From Aquimarina sp. Aq78 (GTDB taxonomy: Bacteria; Bacteroidota; Bacteroidia; Flavobacteriales; Flavobacteriaceae): a DNA stretch of 64,000 bases. A program made the translations under genes and the position numbers. Each line of letters starts with the position of its first letter. The stretch's first letter is position 1. Of this stretch, positions 53,051-62,099 are shown piece by piece. The notes beneath the pieces were generated by a model. That model was not told where the DNA came from. It saw only the letters and a program-made list of their open reading frames with translations, and made no database searches. The stretch lies in NCBI RefSeq assembly GCF_900299525.1, contig NZ_OMKA01000026.1:434001-498000 (forward strand). The letters run 5' to 3'.

Positions 53051-53667
53051 ATAAAAAGATATTCGTTACAGGGATAGGTACAGAAGTAGGTAAAACTATA
53101 GTTTCGGCAATTGTGGTCGAGGCACTGCAGGCTGATTACTTTAAACCGATACAGGCGGGGGGTTTAGAATATTCGGATACCGATAAAGTACAAGAATTGG
53201 TGTCTAATTCGAAATCTGAGTTTCACGATAATAGCTACGCTTTAAAAACGCCGATGAGCCCGCATGCTGCAGCAGAAATTGATCAGGTTTCTATTGAAAT
53301 CGATAAAATAACACTCCCCAAAACCAATAATGATTTGGTTATTGAAGGTGCCGGAGGATTATTAGTGCCATTAAATAATAACAATACCATCCTGGATCTA
53401 ATACACTCTGATTACCATGTTATTGTAGTTTCCAGGCATTATTTAGGAAGTATTAATCATACTTTAATGACCATCCAGATTTTAAAAGAAAAAGGATTTA
53501 CTATATCTGTTATTTTTAATGGGGCAGCACATAAAACTACCGAAAGTATCATAAAAGAAATGACAGGAGTTACAGTTATAGGAAGAATTGATAATGAGCC
53601 TTATTTTGATAAAATGGTGATTGCAGAATATGCAGAATTGTTTAGAGATAAATTAAAATCACTTTAG
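53047..53667 (+). CDS. bioD: Dethiobiotin synthetase
   Basis: Closes the ureido ring of dethiobiotin from 7,8-diaminononanoate with CO2 and ATP. The 206-residue protein has the P-loop GIGTEVGKT (residues 9-17), KPIQAGG, PMSPHAAAE and VIEGAGGLLVPL, all diagnostic. The length is slightly below the E. coli enzyme (225), but no motif is missing. Its start overlaps the preceding gene by 4 bases. bioA follows after 40 bases. Confidence 0.96.
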   Translation: MNKKIFVTGIGTEVGKTIVSAIVVEALQADYFKPIQAGGLEYSDTDKVQELVSNSKSEFHDNSYALKTPMSPHAAAEIDQVSIEIDKITLPKTNNDLVIEGAGGLLVPLNNNNTILDLIHSDYHVIVVSRHYLGSINHTLMTIQILKEKGFTISVIFNGAAHKTTESIIKEMTGVTVIGRIDNEPYFDKMVIAEYAELFRDKLKSL

Positions 53668-53707
53668 TATTTATAAAAATATTCGCTTTCGCAGAAATGA
53701 CACACAT

Positions 53708-54973
53708 ATGACTTTAAAAGAAAGAGATAAAAAACATCTTTGGCATCCACTCACCCAGCATAAAATACATCCCGAAGCATTACCAATTATAAAAGCAAAA
53801 GGAGCCTTGCTTTATGATGAAGATGAGAATACATATATCGATGGAATTGCTTCCTGGTATACTGCCATGTATGGTCATTGTAATGATTATATTTTAGAGA
53901 AAGTACAATCTCAAATGCAGCAATTAGATCAGATTGTATTTGCTGGTTTTACTCACGAACCTGCCATAAAATTATCTGAAGAATTGATCAAAATATTACC
54001 AGATAATCAAGAAAAGATATTCTTTTCAGATAATGGTTCTACTGCCAATGAAGTAGGAATTAAAATGGCACTACAATACCATTTTAATAGAGGAGAAAAA
54101 AGAAATACAATTATCGCTTTTGAAGATGGTTTTCATGGGGATACTTTTGGGGCTATGTCTGCCTCAGGATTATCAGTATATAACGGTCCATTTGAAGATT
54201 TTTTTATAAACGTCAAACGTATTCCTACTCCTAATTTTGAAAATATTGATAGCGTTATAAAAGAATTACAAGAGTGTATTGCAACTAATGAAGTAGCTGC
54301 TTTTATATATGAGCCACTAGTACAGGGAGCCAATGCAATGCATATGTATGAAGCGAGGTATTTGGATCAAATCCTTACTATTTGTAAAGGCAACACCATA
54401 ATTACCATTGCAGATGAGGTAATGACGGGTTTTGGAAAAACCGGAAAAACGTTTGCTTCTGATCATGTAGAAACCAAACCAGATATTATTTCGATGTCTA
54501 AAGCTTTAACAGCAGGATTCGTACCTATGGCGGTAACAAGCTGTACTCAGGAAATCTACGATGCCTTTCTTGATGATTCTATTGGCAAAGCCTTTTTTCA
54601 TGCACATACTTACTCTGCTAATCCTATAGCTTGCTCGGTAGCCCTCGCGGCGATAGCACTTTTACAAAGTGAAGAAATCCAAAATAATATTGATAGAATA
54701 ATAATGTCTCACAAGGATTTTGATGCTAAAATCAAAGACCACCCTAAAATTAAAAGGACTAGGCAAGCCGGAGTGATCTACGCCCTGGATCTGGATATCG
54801 AGATGGATCGTTATGGTAAAAAACGTTATGAGATATTTGACCATTTCATGAAAAATGGTGTAGCATTAAGACCACTCGGAAGCACAGTTTATATTTTGCC
54901 TCCTTATGTGATTACTCAGGAACAATTACAGAAAGTGTATGATACTATTGTTGAGTTGTTAGAGAGTGTTTAA
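53708..54973 (+). CDS. bioA: Adenosylmethionine-8-amino-7-oxononanoate aminotransferase
   Basis: A PLP class III aminotransferase that makes 7,8-diaminononanoate. The 421-residue protein has the substrate motif HLWHPLTQHK at the N-terminus (BioA signature), WYTAMYGHCN, FSDNGSTANEVGIKMA, DEVMTGFGKTG and the PLP lysine in SMSKALTAG. All match BioA rather than other class III transaminases. It is the last gene of the bioF operon; its 3' end overlaps the convergent minus-strand gene by 4 bases. Confidence 0.97.
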   Translation: MTLKERDKKHLWHPLTQHKIHPEALPIIKAKGALLYDEDENTYIDGIASWYTAMYGHCNDYILEKVQSQMQQLDQIVFAGFTHEPAIKLSEELIKILPDNQEKIFFSDNGSTANEVGIKMALQYHFNRGEKRNTIIAFEDGFHGDTFGAMSASGLSVYNGPFEDFFINVKRIPTPNFENIDSVIKELQECIATNEVAAFIYEPLVQGANAMHMYEARYLDQILTICKGNTIITIADEVMTGFGKTGKTFASDHVETKPDIISMSKALTAGFVPMAVTSCTQEIYDAFLDDSIGKAFFHAHTYSANPIACSVALAAIALLQSEEIQNNIDRIIMSHKDFDAKIKDHPKIKRTRQAGVIYALDLDIEMDRYGKKRYEIFDHFMKNGVALRPLGSTVYILPPYVITQEQLQKVYDTIVELLESV

Positions 54974-55986
54974 TCTTTTAACGTCTCTTTTATAGAAGAT
55001 GTAAACCTCTCTTTATCATCAATAAAAAATGCTATCGTTTTATAGGTCTTTTTCATTCCATAAAGTCCAAAAAATGTATTTTCTTGCTTCAAAGTAATTA
55101 GTATATTATGACTTTCTAACTCACCAAGTGGAGATAATTTTATGGTCTTAGTGTCGAATTCAATTTCTTTGCTTGTGATTTCAATAGATTCAATAGTATT
55201 AATATCTATTGTGGTTTCACTAAGGATACCATAGCGTAGATGCAAGATGCCATTTTCTATGGTAATGGGTCTTTTAATAATAGATTTTAGAAAACCAAAA
55301 ATTTGAATACTAGAGTATACACTCAATATACTTGCAATCCATGCAGCAATTGCACTCCATTTTAATAAAAGAACGTGTAGTACATAGGTTTCAACACCAA
55401 TGATTACTATAAGTGCAGCTAATAAAGAAATGGTTCCGCTGTTTTTATGGTAAGTAAATTCATTTTCAGCTAAGATTCTGTTTTTCCAGGATATGAATCC
55501 ATAATAGAATACCGCAAGCTCCATGGTAAGAAATATTGCAATTTTACCAGGTACAATTTCACTACAGGTTTCCTTTAATGCAGAGAAAAAATCTAACTCC
55601 TGTTTTGAATTTGCTTTATATCTTTTTATGGTTTGGCGAACTTTATAAAACACAAAAACACCGACTCCCAGCTCTACAAAAGGGAAAACCCAGTTTTTTG
55701 CCCAATTTAGTATAGATTGATGCTCTTGCGGGATAATATAAGAAGCGATAACCATTCCCAGAATAAAAAAAGGAACGATTGTAGTTTTAGGAATATTTTT
55801 CTTTTTGATTAATATAAAATAAACAATAGGTATAGTAAAAAGTAAATCAAGAGTGATACCAATTGACAATGTACTAGTATTTGTTGCAAATATTTGTGAT
55901 TTGGTGATTAAAATCACTGATAAAATAAGGAGTAATGGTACTCCAAACACTACTAAGTTACTATGGGTTTTCGTTGTCATACTCAT
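54970..55986 (-). CDS. Integral membrane protein with C-terminal PH-like domain
   Basis: A 338-residue protein with about six to eight hydrophobic segments in the first 240 residues and a C-terminal soluble part (about 240-338). That part has ENGILHLRYGILSETTIDINTIESIEIT, the pattern of bacterial PH-like domains. I do not recognise the family. It overlaps the upstream Coa1-type gene by 26 bases, so the two are cotranscribed and coupled. It converges on bioA with a 4-base overlap. Lipid or envelope sensing is possible but not shown. Confidence 0.7.
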   Translation of the reverse strand: MSMTTKTHSNLVVFGVPLLLILSVILITKSQIFATNTSTLSIGITLDLLFTIPIVYFILIKKKNIPKTTIVPFFILGMVIASYIIPQEHQSILNWAKNWVFPFVELGVGVFVFYKVRQTIKRYKANSKQELDFFSALKETCSEIVPGKIAIFLTMELAVFYYGFISWKNRILAENEFTYHKNSGTISLLAALIVIIGVETYVLHVLLLKWSAIAAWIASILSVYSSIQIFGFLKSIIKRPITIENGILHLRYGILSETTIDINTIESIEITSKEIEFDTKTIKLSPLGELESHNILITLKQENTFFGLYGMKKTYKTIAFFIDDKERFTSSIKETLKD

Positions 55987-56410
55987 TTTGTTGATATCCT
56001 AATAAATCAATTTGTTCATCGGTTTCATCAATGATTACATACATTTCTTTATAGGTCCATTGATCATTCTGTTTGGTGCCTACAACAAATAATTGTGCCT
56101 CACCTTTTGGTCCTTTTATAGGAATTGATATATCTGCAGATCCTGTGTTATTCTTATATGAAAGACTACCATTCATTATACCATTAGTTTCTATAGGTTC
56201 TCCCAGGATATTTACCACATACTCATCTTCATTTACTTTAACAAGAGCATCCTTGTAAGGAGTAGACTCAGTAATTAACTCACTCACACCAAATATTAGA
56301 GAGCCCAAAAAAATAAAAAATATGACAATAAGAGTAAGACAGCCTCCTACAGGAACTGCCCATCCCCAATTTCTGGCAAACCAGCTTTTTTGTTGTATAT
56401 GCTCCTCCAT
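55961..56410 (-). CDS. Coa1-family membrane protein
   Basis: A 149-residue protein with one transmembrane helix near residues 17-42 (WAVPVGGCLTLIVIFFIFLG) and a periplasmic domain with VVNILGEPIETNGIMNGSL and ADISIPIKGPKGEAQLFV. This matches the cytochrome-oxidase-assembly-factor Coa1 family (DUF1783-type), whose bacterial members are of unknown function. The link to cytochrome oxidase is known only for mitochondria and should not be assumed here. It is the first gene of a two-gene minus-strand operon with the PH-like membrane protein. Confidence 0.8.
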   Translation of the reverse strand: MEEHIQQKSWFARNWGWAVPVGGCLTLIVIFFIFLGSLIFGVSELITESTPYKDALVKVNEDEYVVNILGEPIETNGIMNGSLSYKNNTGSADISIPIKGPKGEAQLFVVGTKQNDQWTYKEMYVIIDETDEQIDLLGYQQNEYDNENP

Positions 56411-56516
56411 AATTTTTATTATTATATCCTATAAAGATAAGTATCTAAAATGTGTTTTTTGTTACTAAAATCTTATGATAAATGATATAACTATTGAACA
56501 AGATAGAACAAACCAG

Positions 56517-56524
56517 TACATTTG
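56517..56524 (+). promoter_or_regulatory. -7 promoter box of the ketoacyl synthase gene (TACATTTG)
   Basis: An exact TAnnTTTG match 14 bases before the TTG start codon at 56539. It shows that this gene is transcribed apart from bioFDA. Confidence 0.6.
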
Positions 56525-56538
56525 CCAAAACTTGAAAA

Positions 56539-57699
56539 TTGCAACAAAAAATATCAATAACAGGAATTTCTTCTATATCTCCATTGGGAGTTTCTTCTGG
56601 CGATATATGGAAAGCATATAAAGATCCATCACATCGTATCTCTTTTAAAGATTTTGAAGGAGAACAAGCCCCGATTGCATTACTTTCTCAAAACGCGAAA
56701 CAAAAAATAAAAGAATTAAGAGCAGAGAGTTCTCATTATGAGGCATTGGATGACTCTGTTCTTTTTGGTGTTTTTGCCGCCAGACAAGCAGTTAAAAATG
56801 CTGGATGGCATGGAGACCGTAATTTTGGGATTAATATAGGTTCTTCTCGTGGTGCAACAGGGCTTTTTGAAAAATACCATCAGGAGTTTCTAAAAAGCGG
56901 TAAGTCGTCTACATTAAGTTCACCTACGACTACGCTCGGAAATATTTCATCATGGATTGCTCATGATTTACAAACCACCGGACCAGAAATAAGTCATTCG
57001 ATTACATGTTCTACGGCACTACATGCTGTGCTTAATGGTGTTGCATGGTTGCAATCGGATTTGGCAGATCAATTTTTGGTAGGCGGAAGTGAAGCTCCAT
57101 TAACACCATTTACTATTGCACAAATGAAAGCTCTTAAGATATATGCATCAAATGATAAGGTGGCTTATCCATGCCAGGCAATGAATTGGAATAAAAAAAG
57201 AAATTCTATGTTTCTTGGTGAAGGTGCTGCCATCGCATGTTTAGAAAAAGGAGTAAAAGAAAATGCTTTGGCTTTAATAGGAGGTATTGGTTATGCTACA
57301 GAACCATTAAAGCATAATATATCTATATCTACAGAGGCAGATTGTTTTCAAAAATCCATGAAATTGGCTTTAGGAGAAACCTCTGCAGATAAGGTAGATG
57401 CTATTGTATTGCACGCACCTGGCACAGCAAAAGGAGATCTGGCAGAATATAATGCTATTAAAGCTGTTTTTAAAGATTCATTACCAGCTTTGACAACTAA
57501 TAAATGGAAAATAGGACACACCTTTGGTGCTAGCGGGATCTTGAGTCTGGAACTAGCAGTACTAATGCTAAAACATCAGGAATTTATTCCGGTACCCTTT
57601 GTAACATACGATAAACTTCCTAAGCAGTTAAACAAAATAATAGTAAACGCTGTTGGCTTTGGAGGCAATGCTGTTAGTATTTTGCTCGAGCGTCTTTAA
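56539..57699 (+). CDS. Beta-ketoacyl synthase-family protein in the biotin cluster
   Basis: A 386-residue condensing enzyme of the FabF/FabB thiolase fold. The catalytic triad is complete: Cys157 in SHSITCSTA, His292 in VLHAPGTAKGD and His327 in IGHTFGASG. The start is a TTG codon, chosen because no ATG precedes the conserved ISITGISSISPLG strand. It is shorter than housekeeping FabF (about 415). It lies between bioA and bioB, where flavobacteria often carry such an enzyme. A role in making the pimeloyl chain is inferred from position; no BioC or cytoplasmic BioH is visible here. Confidence 0.85.
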   Translation: MQQKISITGISSISPLGVSSGDIWKAYKDPSHRISFKDFEGEQAPIALLSQNAKQKIKELRAESSHYEALDDSVLFGVFAARQAVKNAGWHGDRNFGINIGSSRGATGLFEKYHQEFLKSGKSSTLSSPTTTLGNISSWIAHDLQTTGPEISHSITCSTALHAVLNGVAWLQSDLADQFLVGGSEAPLTPFTIAQMKALKIYASNDKVAYPCQAMNWNKKRNSMFLGEGAAIACLEKGVKENALALIGGIGYATEPLKHNISISTEADCFQKSMKLALGETSADKVDAIVLHAPGTAKGDLAEYNAIKAVFKDSLPALTTNKWKIGHTFGASGILSLELAVLMLKHQEFIPVPFVTYDKLPKQLNKIIVNAVGFGGNAVSILLERL

Positions 57700-57785
57700 T
57701 TTTTCGCGATATTTGAAATATAAAATTTTTTGGTATTAGAATGCAGTTATATGCGTTCTCAAGTAATTAAAAAGATTTAAAATAC

Positions 57786-58748
57786 ATGAAAACACAAACC
57801 ACTCTTTTTTTAGCAAGTCTGATCTTACTTTTTTCGGTCCATGCACAAGAAGCTATTCATGATGAGTTTGAATCTCAGCTAATCAATATAAATGGATACA
57901 AGATTAATGTAGAAAGTAAAGGTAAAGGAAACCCAATAGTATTTATTGCCGGTGGACCCGGAAATTCTCATGATTATATGCAGGGCAATTTTGGGAAATA
58001 TCATAAAAATCGGCAAGTAGTTTTTTTTGATGGTTTAGGGAGAGGGCTGTCTGATGATGCCAAGGATATCAAGGAATATTCTATACAAGGTGATGTAGAA
58101 ACGTTAGAAGGTATTAGAAAAGCGTTGCAGTTGTCTAAATGGACAGTAGTAGGGCATTCTTATGGTACCGTAGTTGCTCAAGCCTACGCCTTAAAATATC
58201 CTCAATATACAGAGAAGATGATATTGATTAATGGGTTTCACAGTGGGTTAATGTGGCAGGCAAATTGCGATAGCTATAATCATTACGCCAAGACACACTT
58301 TCCAGAAAAATGGAAAGTAGTTGATTCATTACGATCAGAGGGATTTGTATCTAGTGATTCAGAGTTTTCGAAAGTATATGGAGATTTTCCAACAAAATAT
58401 ATATACTATCATAATACAGAATTAAGACAACCTGTACCCAAAGAAGTAAAACGTTCATGGAACTCTGATGTGTATTATACTATTGTTGGTAGAGATGCTG
58501 ATTTTCATGTTACGGGTGATATGGGAGATATAGATTTCAGAAGAGAGTTAAAGAAAATACAATCACCAACTTTAATCATTGCTGGGCGTTATGATGGTGT
58601 GTCTACTCCAGAATTTGCAATACAGTATAAAACCTATATGCCTAAGGCAGAGTTTGTAATGTTTGAAAAAAGCGGCCATAACCCATATCTGGAAGAGCCA
58701 GAAAAGTTTTTTAAACTGTTTGAGAGTTTTTTAGAGATAAAGCATTAA
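57786..58748 (+). CDS. Secreted alpha/beta hydrolase (S33 prolyl aminopeptidase-like)
   Basis: A 320-residue protein with a signal peptide (cleavage near FSVHAQ, residue 21). The nucleophile elbow VVGHSYGTVV gives Ser125, and the acid and base are Asp270 (AGRYDGVS) and His298 (KSGHNPYLEEP). The oxyanion loop FIAGGPGNSHDY is characteristic of the proline iminopeptidase/S33 group. Export argues against a cytoplasmic role such as BioH, despite its place next to bioB. The substrate is unknown. Confidence 0.88.
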   Translation: MKTQTTLFLASLILLFSVHAQEAIHDEFESQLININGYKINVESKGKGNPIVFIAGGPGNSHDYMQGNFGKYHKNRQVVFFDGLGRGLSDDAKDIKEYSIQGDVETLEGIRKALQLSKWTVVGHSYGTVVAQAYALKYPQYTEKMILINGFHSGLMWQANCDSYNHYAKTHFPEKWKVVDSLRSEGFVSSDSEFSKVYGDFPTKYIYYHNTELRQPVPKEVKRSWNSDVYYTIVGRDADFHVTGDMGDIDFRRELKKIQSPTLIIAGRYDGVSTPEFAIQYKTYMPKAEFVMFEKSGHNPYLEEPEKFFKLFESFLEIKH

Positions 58749-58801
58749 TTTTTGAGATATGAGTTTATCATATTATTTGATACAAATACACCAGATTTTC
58801 T

Positions 58802-58809
58802 TACATTTG
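58802..58809 (+). promoter_or_regulatory. -7 promoter box of bioB (TACATTTG)
   Basis: An exact TAnnTTTG match 21 bases before the bioB ATG. It indicates separate transcription of bioB. Confidence 0.6.
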
Positions 58810-58830
58810 ACTTTTAGATTTAGATGATTT

Positions 58831-59934
58831 ATGAGCGTTATTAGACACGATTGGACCAAGCAAGAGATTCTTGATATTTACAATACACCTATGATGGATT
58901 TACTGTATAAAGCAGCAACTATTCATCGCGAATATCATGATCCCAATGTTGTACAGGTATCTACCCTGTTATCTATTAAAACAGGAGGATGTCCTGAAGA
59001 TTGTGGATATTGCCCACAAGCAGCCAGATATCATACCGATATCGAAGGAAATGACCTGATGAGCGTACAGCAGGTTAAAGCACAAGCACTTCGTGCAAAA
59101 TCATCAGGGAGTTCTAGAGTATGTATGGGAGCTGCCTGGCGTAACGTTAAAGATGGTCCAGAATTTGAAAATGTGCTGGAGATGGTTCGTACGATTAATA
59201 AACTTGATATGGAAGTATGCTGTACCTTGGGTATGATCACCGAAAATCAAGCACAGCGATTGGCAGAAGCAGGATTATATGCCTATAACCACAATTTAGA
59301 CACTTCAGAAGAGTATTATAAAGAAGTAATCTCTACAAGAGGTTATGAAGATCGTTTAAAAACAATTGATAATGTCCGCAAAACCAATGTAACTGTCTGT
59401 AGTGGTGGTATTATCGGTATGGGAGAAGAAGTAAGTGATAGAGCAGGAATGTTGGCAGCATTATCAAAATTAAGTCCGCAGCCCGAATCTGTACCCATAA
59501 ATGCTTTAGTAGCAGTAGAAGGGACACCAATGGAAGATGAAAAGCCTGTAGAGATATGGGATATGATTAGAATGGTAGCTACTACCAGAATTGTTATGCC
59601 AAAAACACAAGTACGATTATCTGCAGGAAGAACCGAAATGAGTAGAGAAGGGCAAGCGATGTGTTTCTTTGCAGGAGCAAATTCTATTTTTGCAGGAGAT
59701 AAACTACTAACGACTCCTAATCCAGATGTAAATAAGGATATGGAGATGTTTAAAACATTAGGACTTAATCCGCAAAAACCATTTGTAAAAAAGGCTCAAC
59801 CAGAAACAATTGAAGCAGAAGATTCTATATTTGAACCTTTGGGAGAAAAACCTAAATGGTCCAGACCAGATCATACTATCGAAAGAAATCAAACAGCAAA
59901 ACAGAAAGCTAAAGGAATAATTGCGGATAAGTAA
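58831..59934 (+). CDS. bioB: Biotin synthase
   Basis: A radical SAM enzyme that inserts sulfur into dethiobiotin, the last step of biotin synthesis. The 367-residue protein has the [4Fe-4S] motif Cys54-x3-Cys58-x2-Cys61 in GCPEDCGYCPQAARYH, and the [2Fe-2S] ligand region including SSRVCMGAAWR, MEVCCTLGM and VRLSAGRTEMSREGQ. A C-terminal extension of about 40 residues (about 325-367) is lysine-rich. It has its own promoter and is probably a single gene. Its presence completes bioF-D-A-B. Confidence 0.98.
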   Translation: MSVIRHDWTKQEILDIYNTPMMDLLYKAATIHREYHDPNVVQVSTLLSIKTGGCPEDCGYCPQAARYHTDIEGNDLMSVQQVKAQALRAKSSGSSRVCMGAAWRNVKDGPEFENVLEMVRTINKLDMEVCCTLGMITENQAQRLAEAGLYAYNHNLDTSEEYYKEVISTRGYEDRLKTIDNVRKTNVTVCSGGIIGMGEEVSDRAGMLAALSKLSPQPESVPINALVAVEGTPMEDEKPVEIWDMIRMVATTRIVMPKTQVRLSAGRTEMSREGQAMCFFAGANSIFAGDKLLTTPNPDVNKDMEMFKTLGLNPQKPFVKKAQPETIEAEDSIFEPLGEKPKWSRPDHTIERNQTAKQKAKGIIADK

Positions 59935-59942
59935 AGATATCA

Positions 59943-59968
59943 AGACCTTTTAAAAAATTAAAGGTTTT
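59943..59968 (+). terminator. Probable terminator of bioB
   Basis: An imperfect stem of 8 bp (AGACCTTT with AAAGGTTT, one G-T pair) followed by a short T run, starting 9 bases after the bioB stop. Confidence 0.6.
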
Positions 59969-60093
59969 ATAATATTCTCTCTACATCTTTTATTTTTTAA
60001 TCGTCAGATTATGTTGATGTAGATCAGTATAAAATTACCATCACCTACTTTTGGCTGATATCGCCTTAATTCTTATGGCTTATTTTTTAGTAA

Positions 60094-60987
60094 GTGAAAT
60101 TAAATTTAGAACAAATACCAAGGGTAAAAACAATTACCAAAGAAGAATTTCTTAAGAAATATGTAACATTACAAAAGCCGGTTGTAATCGAACAGTTGAT
60201 TGTAGATTGGCCAGCGTATACGAAATGGAATCTTTCTTATATCAATGATGTAGCAGGAAATAAGACTGTTCCTTTGTATGATGACCGACCAGTTTCGTCT
60301 GAACGTAAATTTAATGAAGCTCATACTAGTATGAGAATGAGAGAATATCTTAACCTACTTGAACAGGGGCCTACCAATTATCGTATTTTTTTATATAACT
60401 TACTAAAAGAAGCACCTCTGCTTCAAGAGGATTTTAGGTATCCAGAAGAGATAGGGTTAAAATTTATGAAGAAACTACCATTTTTGTTTTTCGGAGGTAG
60501 TGGCTCTAAAGTATTTATGCATTACGATATAGATTTAGCCAATATTCTTCATTTTCACTTTCATGGAGAAAAACAATGTATATTATTTCCACCTTCAGAA
60601 ACAAAATATTTATACAAATTACCACATTCACTACTATCTCATCAAGGAATAGATTACACAAATCCTGATTTTAAAAAATGGCCTGCGTTACAGCATGCCA
60701 AAGGGTATATTGCAAATTTAAAACATGGCGAGACATTGTATATGCCCGAGGGGTACTGGCACCACATGACATATTTAACTCCAGGGTTTTCTATGAGTAT
60801 CCGTTCTGCAGCCCAGGGAGTTACTCAGTTTTCTAAAGCATGTTATAACGTGTTTTTTATGCGATATCTGGATAATTTTATGCGAAAAACCAGAGGAGAG
60901 AAGTGGATCGATTATAAAAATAATACAGCAGTTCTACGAACAAATAAAAGAAATGGTTATTCTAAAAAAACAAAACCTCGACTATGA
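60094..60987 (+). CDS. Cupin-like (JmjC/cupin_8) iron-dependent oxygenase-type protein
   Basis: A 297-residue protein from a GTG start at 60094; the nearest upstream ATG is out of frame. Residues about 15-60 have the KPVVIEQLIVDWPAYTKW motif common to cupin_8/JmjC-type dioxygenases. The Fe(II) ligands read as His and Asp in FMHYDIDLANILHFHF and a His in MPEGYWHHMTYL, so the 2-His-1-carboxylate site appears intact. Known members hydroxylate proteins or RNA; the target is unknown here. It is cytoplasmic. It is the last plus-strand gene before the minus-strand peptide cluster. Confidence 0.88.
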   Translation: MKLNLEQIPRVKTITKEEFLKKYVTLQKPVVIEQLIVDWPAYTKWNLSYINDVAGNKTVPLYDDRPVSSERKFNEAHTSMRMREYLNLLEQGPTNYRIFLYNLLKEAPLLQEDFRYPEEIGLKFMKKLPFLFFGGSGSKVFMHYDIDLANILHFHFHGEKQCILFPPSETKYLYKLPHSLLSHQGIDYTNPDFKKWPALQHAKGYIANLKHGETLYMPEGYWHHMTYLTPGFSMSIRSAAQGVTQFSKACYNVFFMRYLDNFMRKTRGEKWIDYKNNTAVLRTNKRNGYSKKTKPRL

Positions 60988-61069
60988 GAAAGAAACTCAG
61001 TAATCAAGATTTTGTTTTCTAAGGATGTTTACTATCAGAAAAAATCTGATTAAAAATCTCTTAGCATGT

Positions 61070-61234
61070 TTACAAGGTTGGGGTGAATTTTTTTAAATTC
61101 TTAATCACTTCAACAGCAGTTTCTACAACTTCTACGATATCATCGATTAAGTCTCCAATAGGACCTCCTCCTTCTATTTGAGCAGTTTCTTCAAAGCTTA
61201 GTTCGCTTACTTTCAGTTCGTTTAAATTTTTCAT
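61070..61234 (-). CDS. Double-glycine-leader peptide A (amphipathic-helix core)
   Basis: A 54-residue peptide. The 23-residue leader MKNLNELKVSELSFEETAQI-EGG ends in Gly-Gly, the signal read by C39 peptidase exporters. The 31-residue core starts with GPIGDLIDDIVEVV and ends in VIKNLKKFTPTL; the periodic I/V/L residues with D/E early and K late predict an amphipathic helix. There is no cysteine. Its leader and core tail resemble those of the peptide at 63329-63484 (MKNL..L.V..LS..ET pattern; NLKK versus NVKK). It sits downstream of recX, away from the other four, but has a duplicate of their promoter. The function (bacteriocin, signal, other) is unknown. Confidence 0.85.
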   Translation of the reverse strand: MKNLNELKVSELSFEETAQIEGGGPIGDLIDDIVEVVETAVEVIKNLKKFTPTL

Positions 61235-61297
61235 AGTTAAATAATTTACAGATTTATGATTCTAGTTAATGTTTTAGTTTTTTACCGTTTTCTGGTT

Positions 61298-61331
61298 CAA
61301 ACTTAAGCGGTAAGAGTCTCATATTTTGAGA
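61298..61331 (-). promoter_or_regulatory. Peptide-cluster promoter/operator, copy 1
   Basis: On the minus strand a 5-bp inverted repeat TCTCA-N5-TGAGA (61331-61317) is followed 11 bases later by the exact -7 box TAAGTTTG (61305-61298). The ATG of peptide A lies 63 bases further on. The same arrangement occurs at 63550-63583, with 25 of 34 bases identical and no gaps. It is the only clear element in the 345-base spacer 61235-61579. Confidence 0.75.
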
Positions 61332-61579
61332 TATAAGAAAATTTTACATCTGCTTATTATTTATAATGATTTTACCACTTTGGATTAAAAAAACAGATAG
61401 TGGAATAAAGAAATTTATAGTGTCATTAAAAGCCTTGAAGATCTACGCCAAAGACATGACAGTTTTGATTAAAAAATTGACTTTTAGGCATAAAAACGGA
61501 GGTATATTAAAAAATAAATAAGAATATTTCTAATGAGAAAACAACATTTTGGTTTATGAAAATGTTATTTCTTTTAGAA

Positions 61580-62059
61580 TCATTTAACGAGTTCATTTAC
61601 TTTTTCATAGACAAGAGTGGTCTCCCATCCTCGGTATAAAAGATAATCAACAAGTTTTTTACGTTTTTTGTTTTTATCTTGTTCTGTAAGAGTGCTATAT
61701 TTCTTTTCGGCAAGCTTATGAAAAGTTTCAAAATAGTCTTTTTCTGATATTTCTTTAAGTGCCGTTTTTACATTGTAAGGTGAGATGTTACGAAATTTAA
61801 GCTCTCGGACAATGCGTTGCTTACCCCATTTTTTGATATTAAATTTTCCTCTGGCAAAGGCTTTGGCAAAACGTTCTTCATTAAGAAAATTTTGATCCAG
61901 AAGATGTAGGATAATTTTTTCTTTAGCCTCAGGAATAAGTCTCATCGTCCTTAATTTATCTTCGACATCTTTATGGCAGCGTTCCTGATAGGCACAATAA
62001 TGTTCCATTTTTCGCAGTGCTTCGGCTACAGTTATAGATGTAATAGGATTCTTATACAT
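61580..62059 (-). CDS. recX: Regulatory protein RecX
   Basis: A 159-residue RecA modulator that binds in the groove of RecA filaments and limits recombination. The sequence is built of three-helix repeats typical of RecX: AEALRKMEHYCAYQERCHKDV, LLDQNFLNEERFAKAFARGK and KWGKQRIVRELKFRNIS (each motif shown in part). The length and basic character match the family. recA is not in the window. A consensus -7 box lies 5 bases upstream of the ATG, so the mRNA is probably leaderless. Confidence 0.93.
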   Translation of the reverse strand: MYKNPITSITVAEALRKMEHYCAYQERCHKDVEDKLRTMRLIPEAKEKIILHLLDQNFLNEERFAKAFARGKFNIKKWGKQRIVRELKFRNISPYNVKTALKEISEKDYFETFHKLAEKKYSTLTEQDKNKKRKKLVDYLLYRGWETTLVYEKVNELVK

Positions 62060-62064
62060 TACCG

Positions 62065-62072
62065 CAAATGTA
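62065..62072 (-). promoter_or_regulatory. -7 promoter box of recX (TACATTTG on minus strand)
   Basis: An exact TAnnTTTG match with only 5 bases between the box and the recX ATG (62059). It shows separate transcription from the peptide genes upstream. Confidence 0.65.
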
Positions 62073-62099
62073 CAGTGACTTTTATAATAACCCCAAAAG

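Noticed and set aside
57786..58748. BioH (pimeloyl-ACP methyl ester esterase) next to bioB
   Set aside because: The protein begins with a clear signal peptide and fits the secreted S33 aminopeptidase-like group, whereas BioH acts in the cytoplasm.
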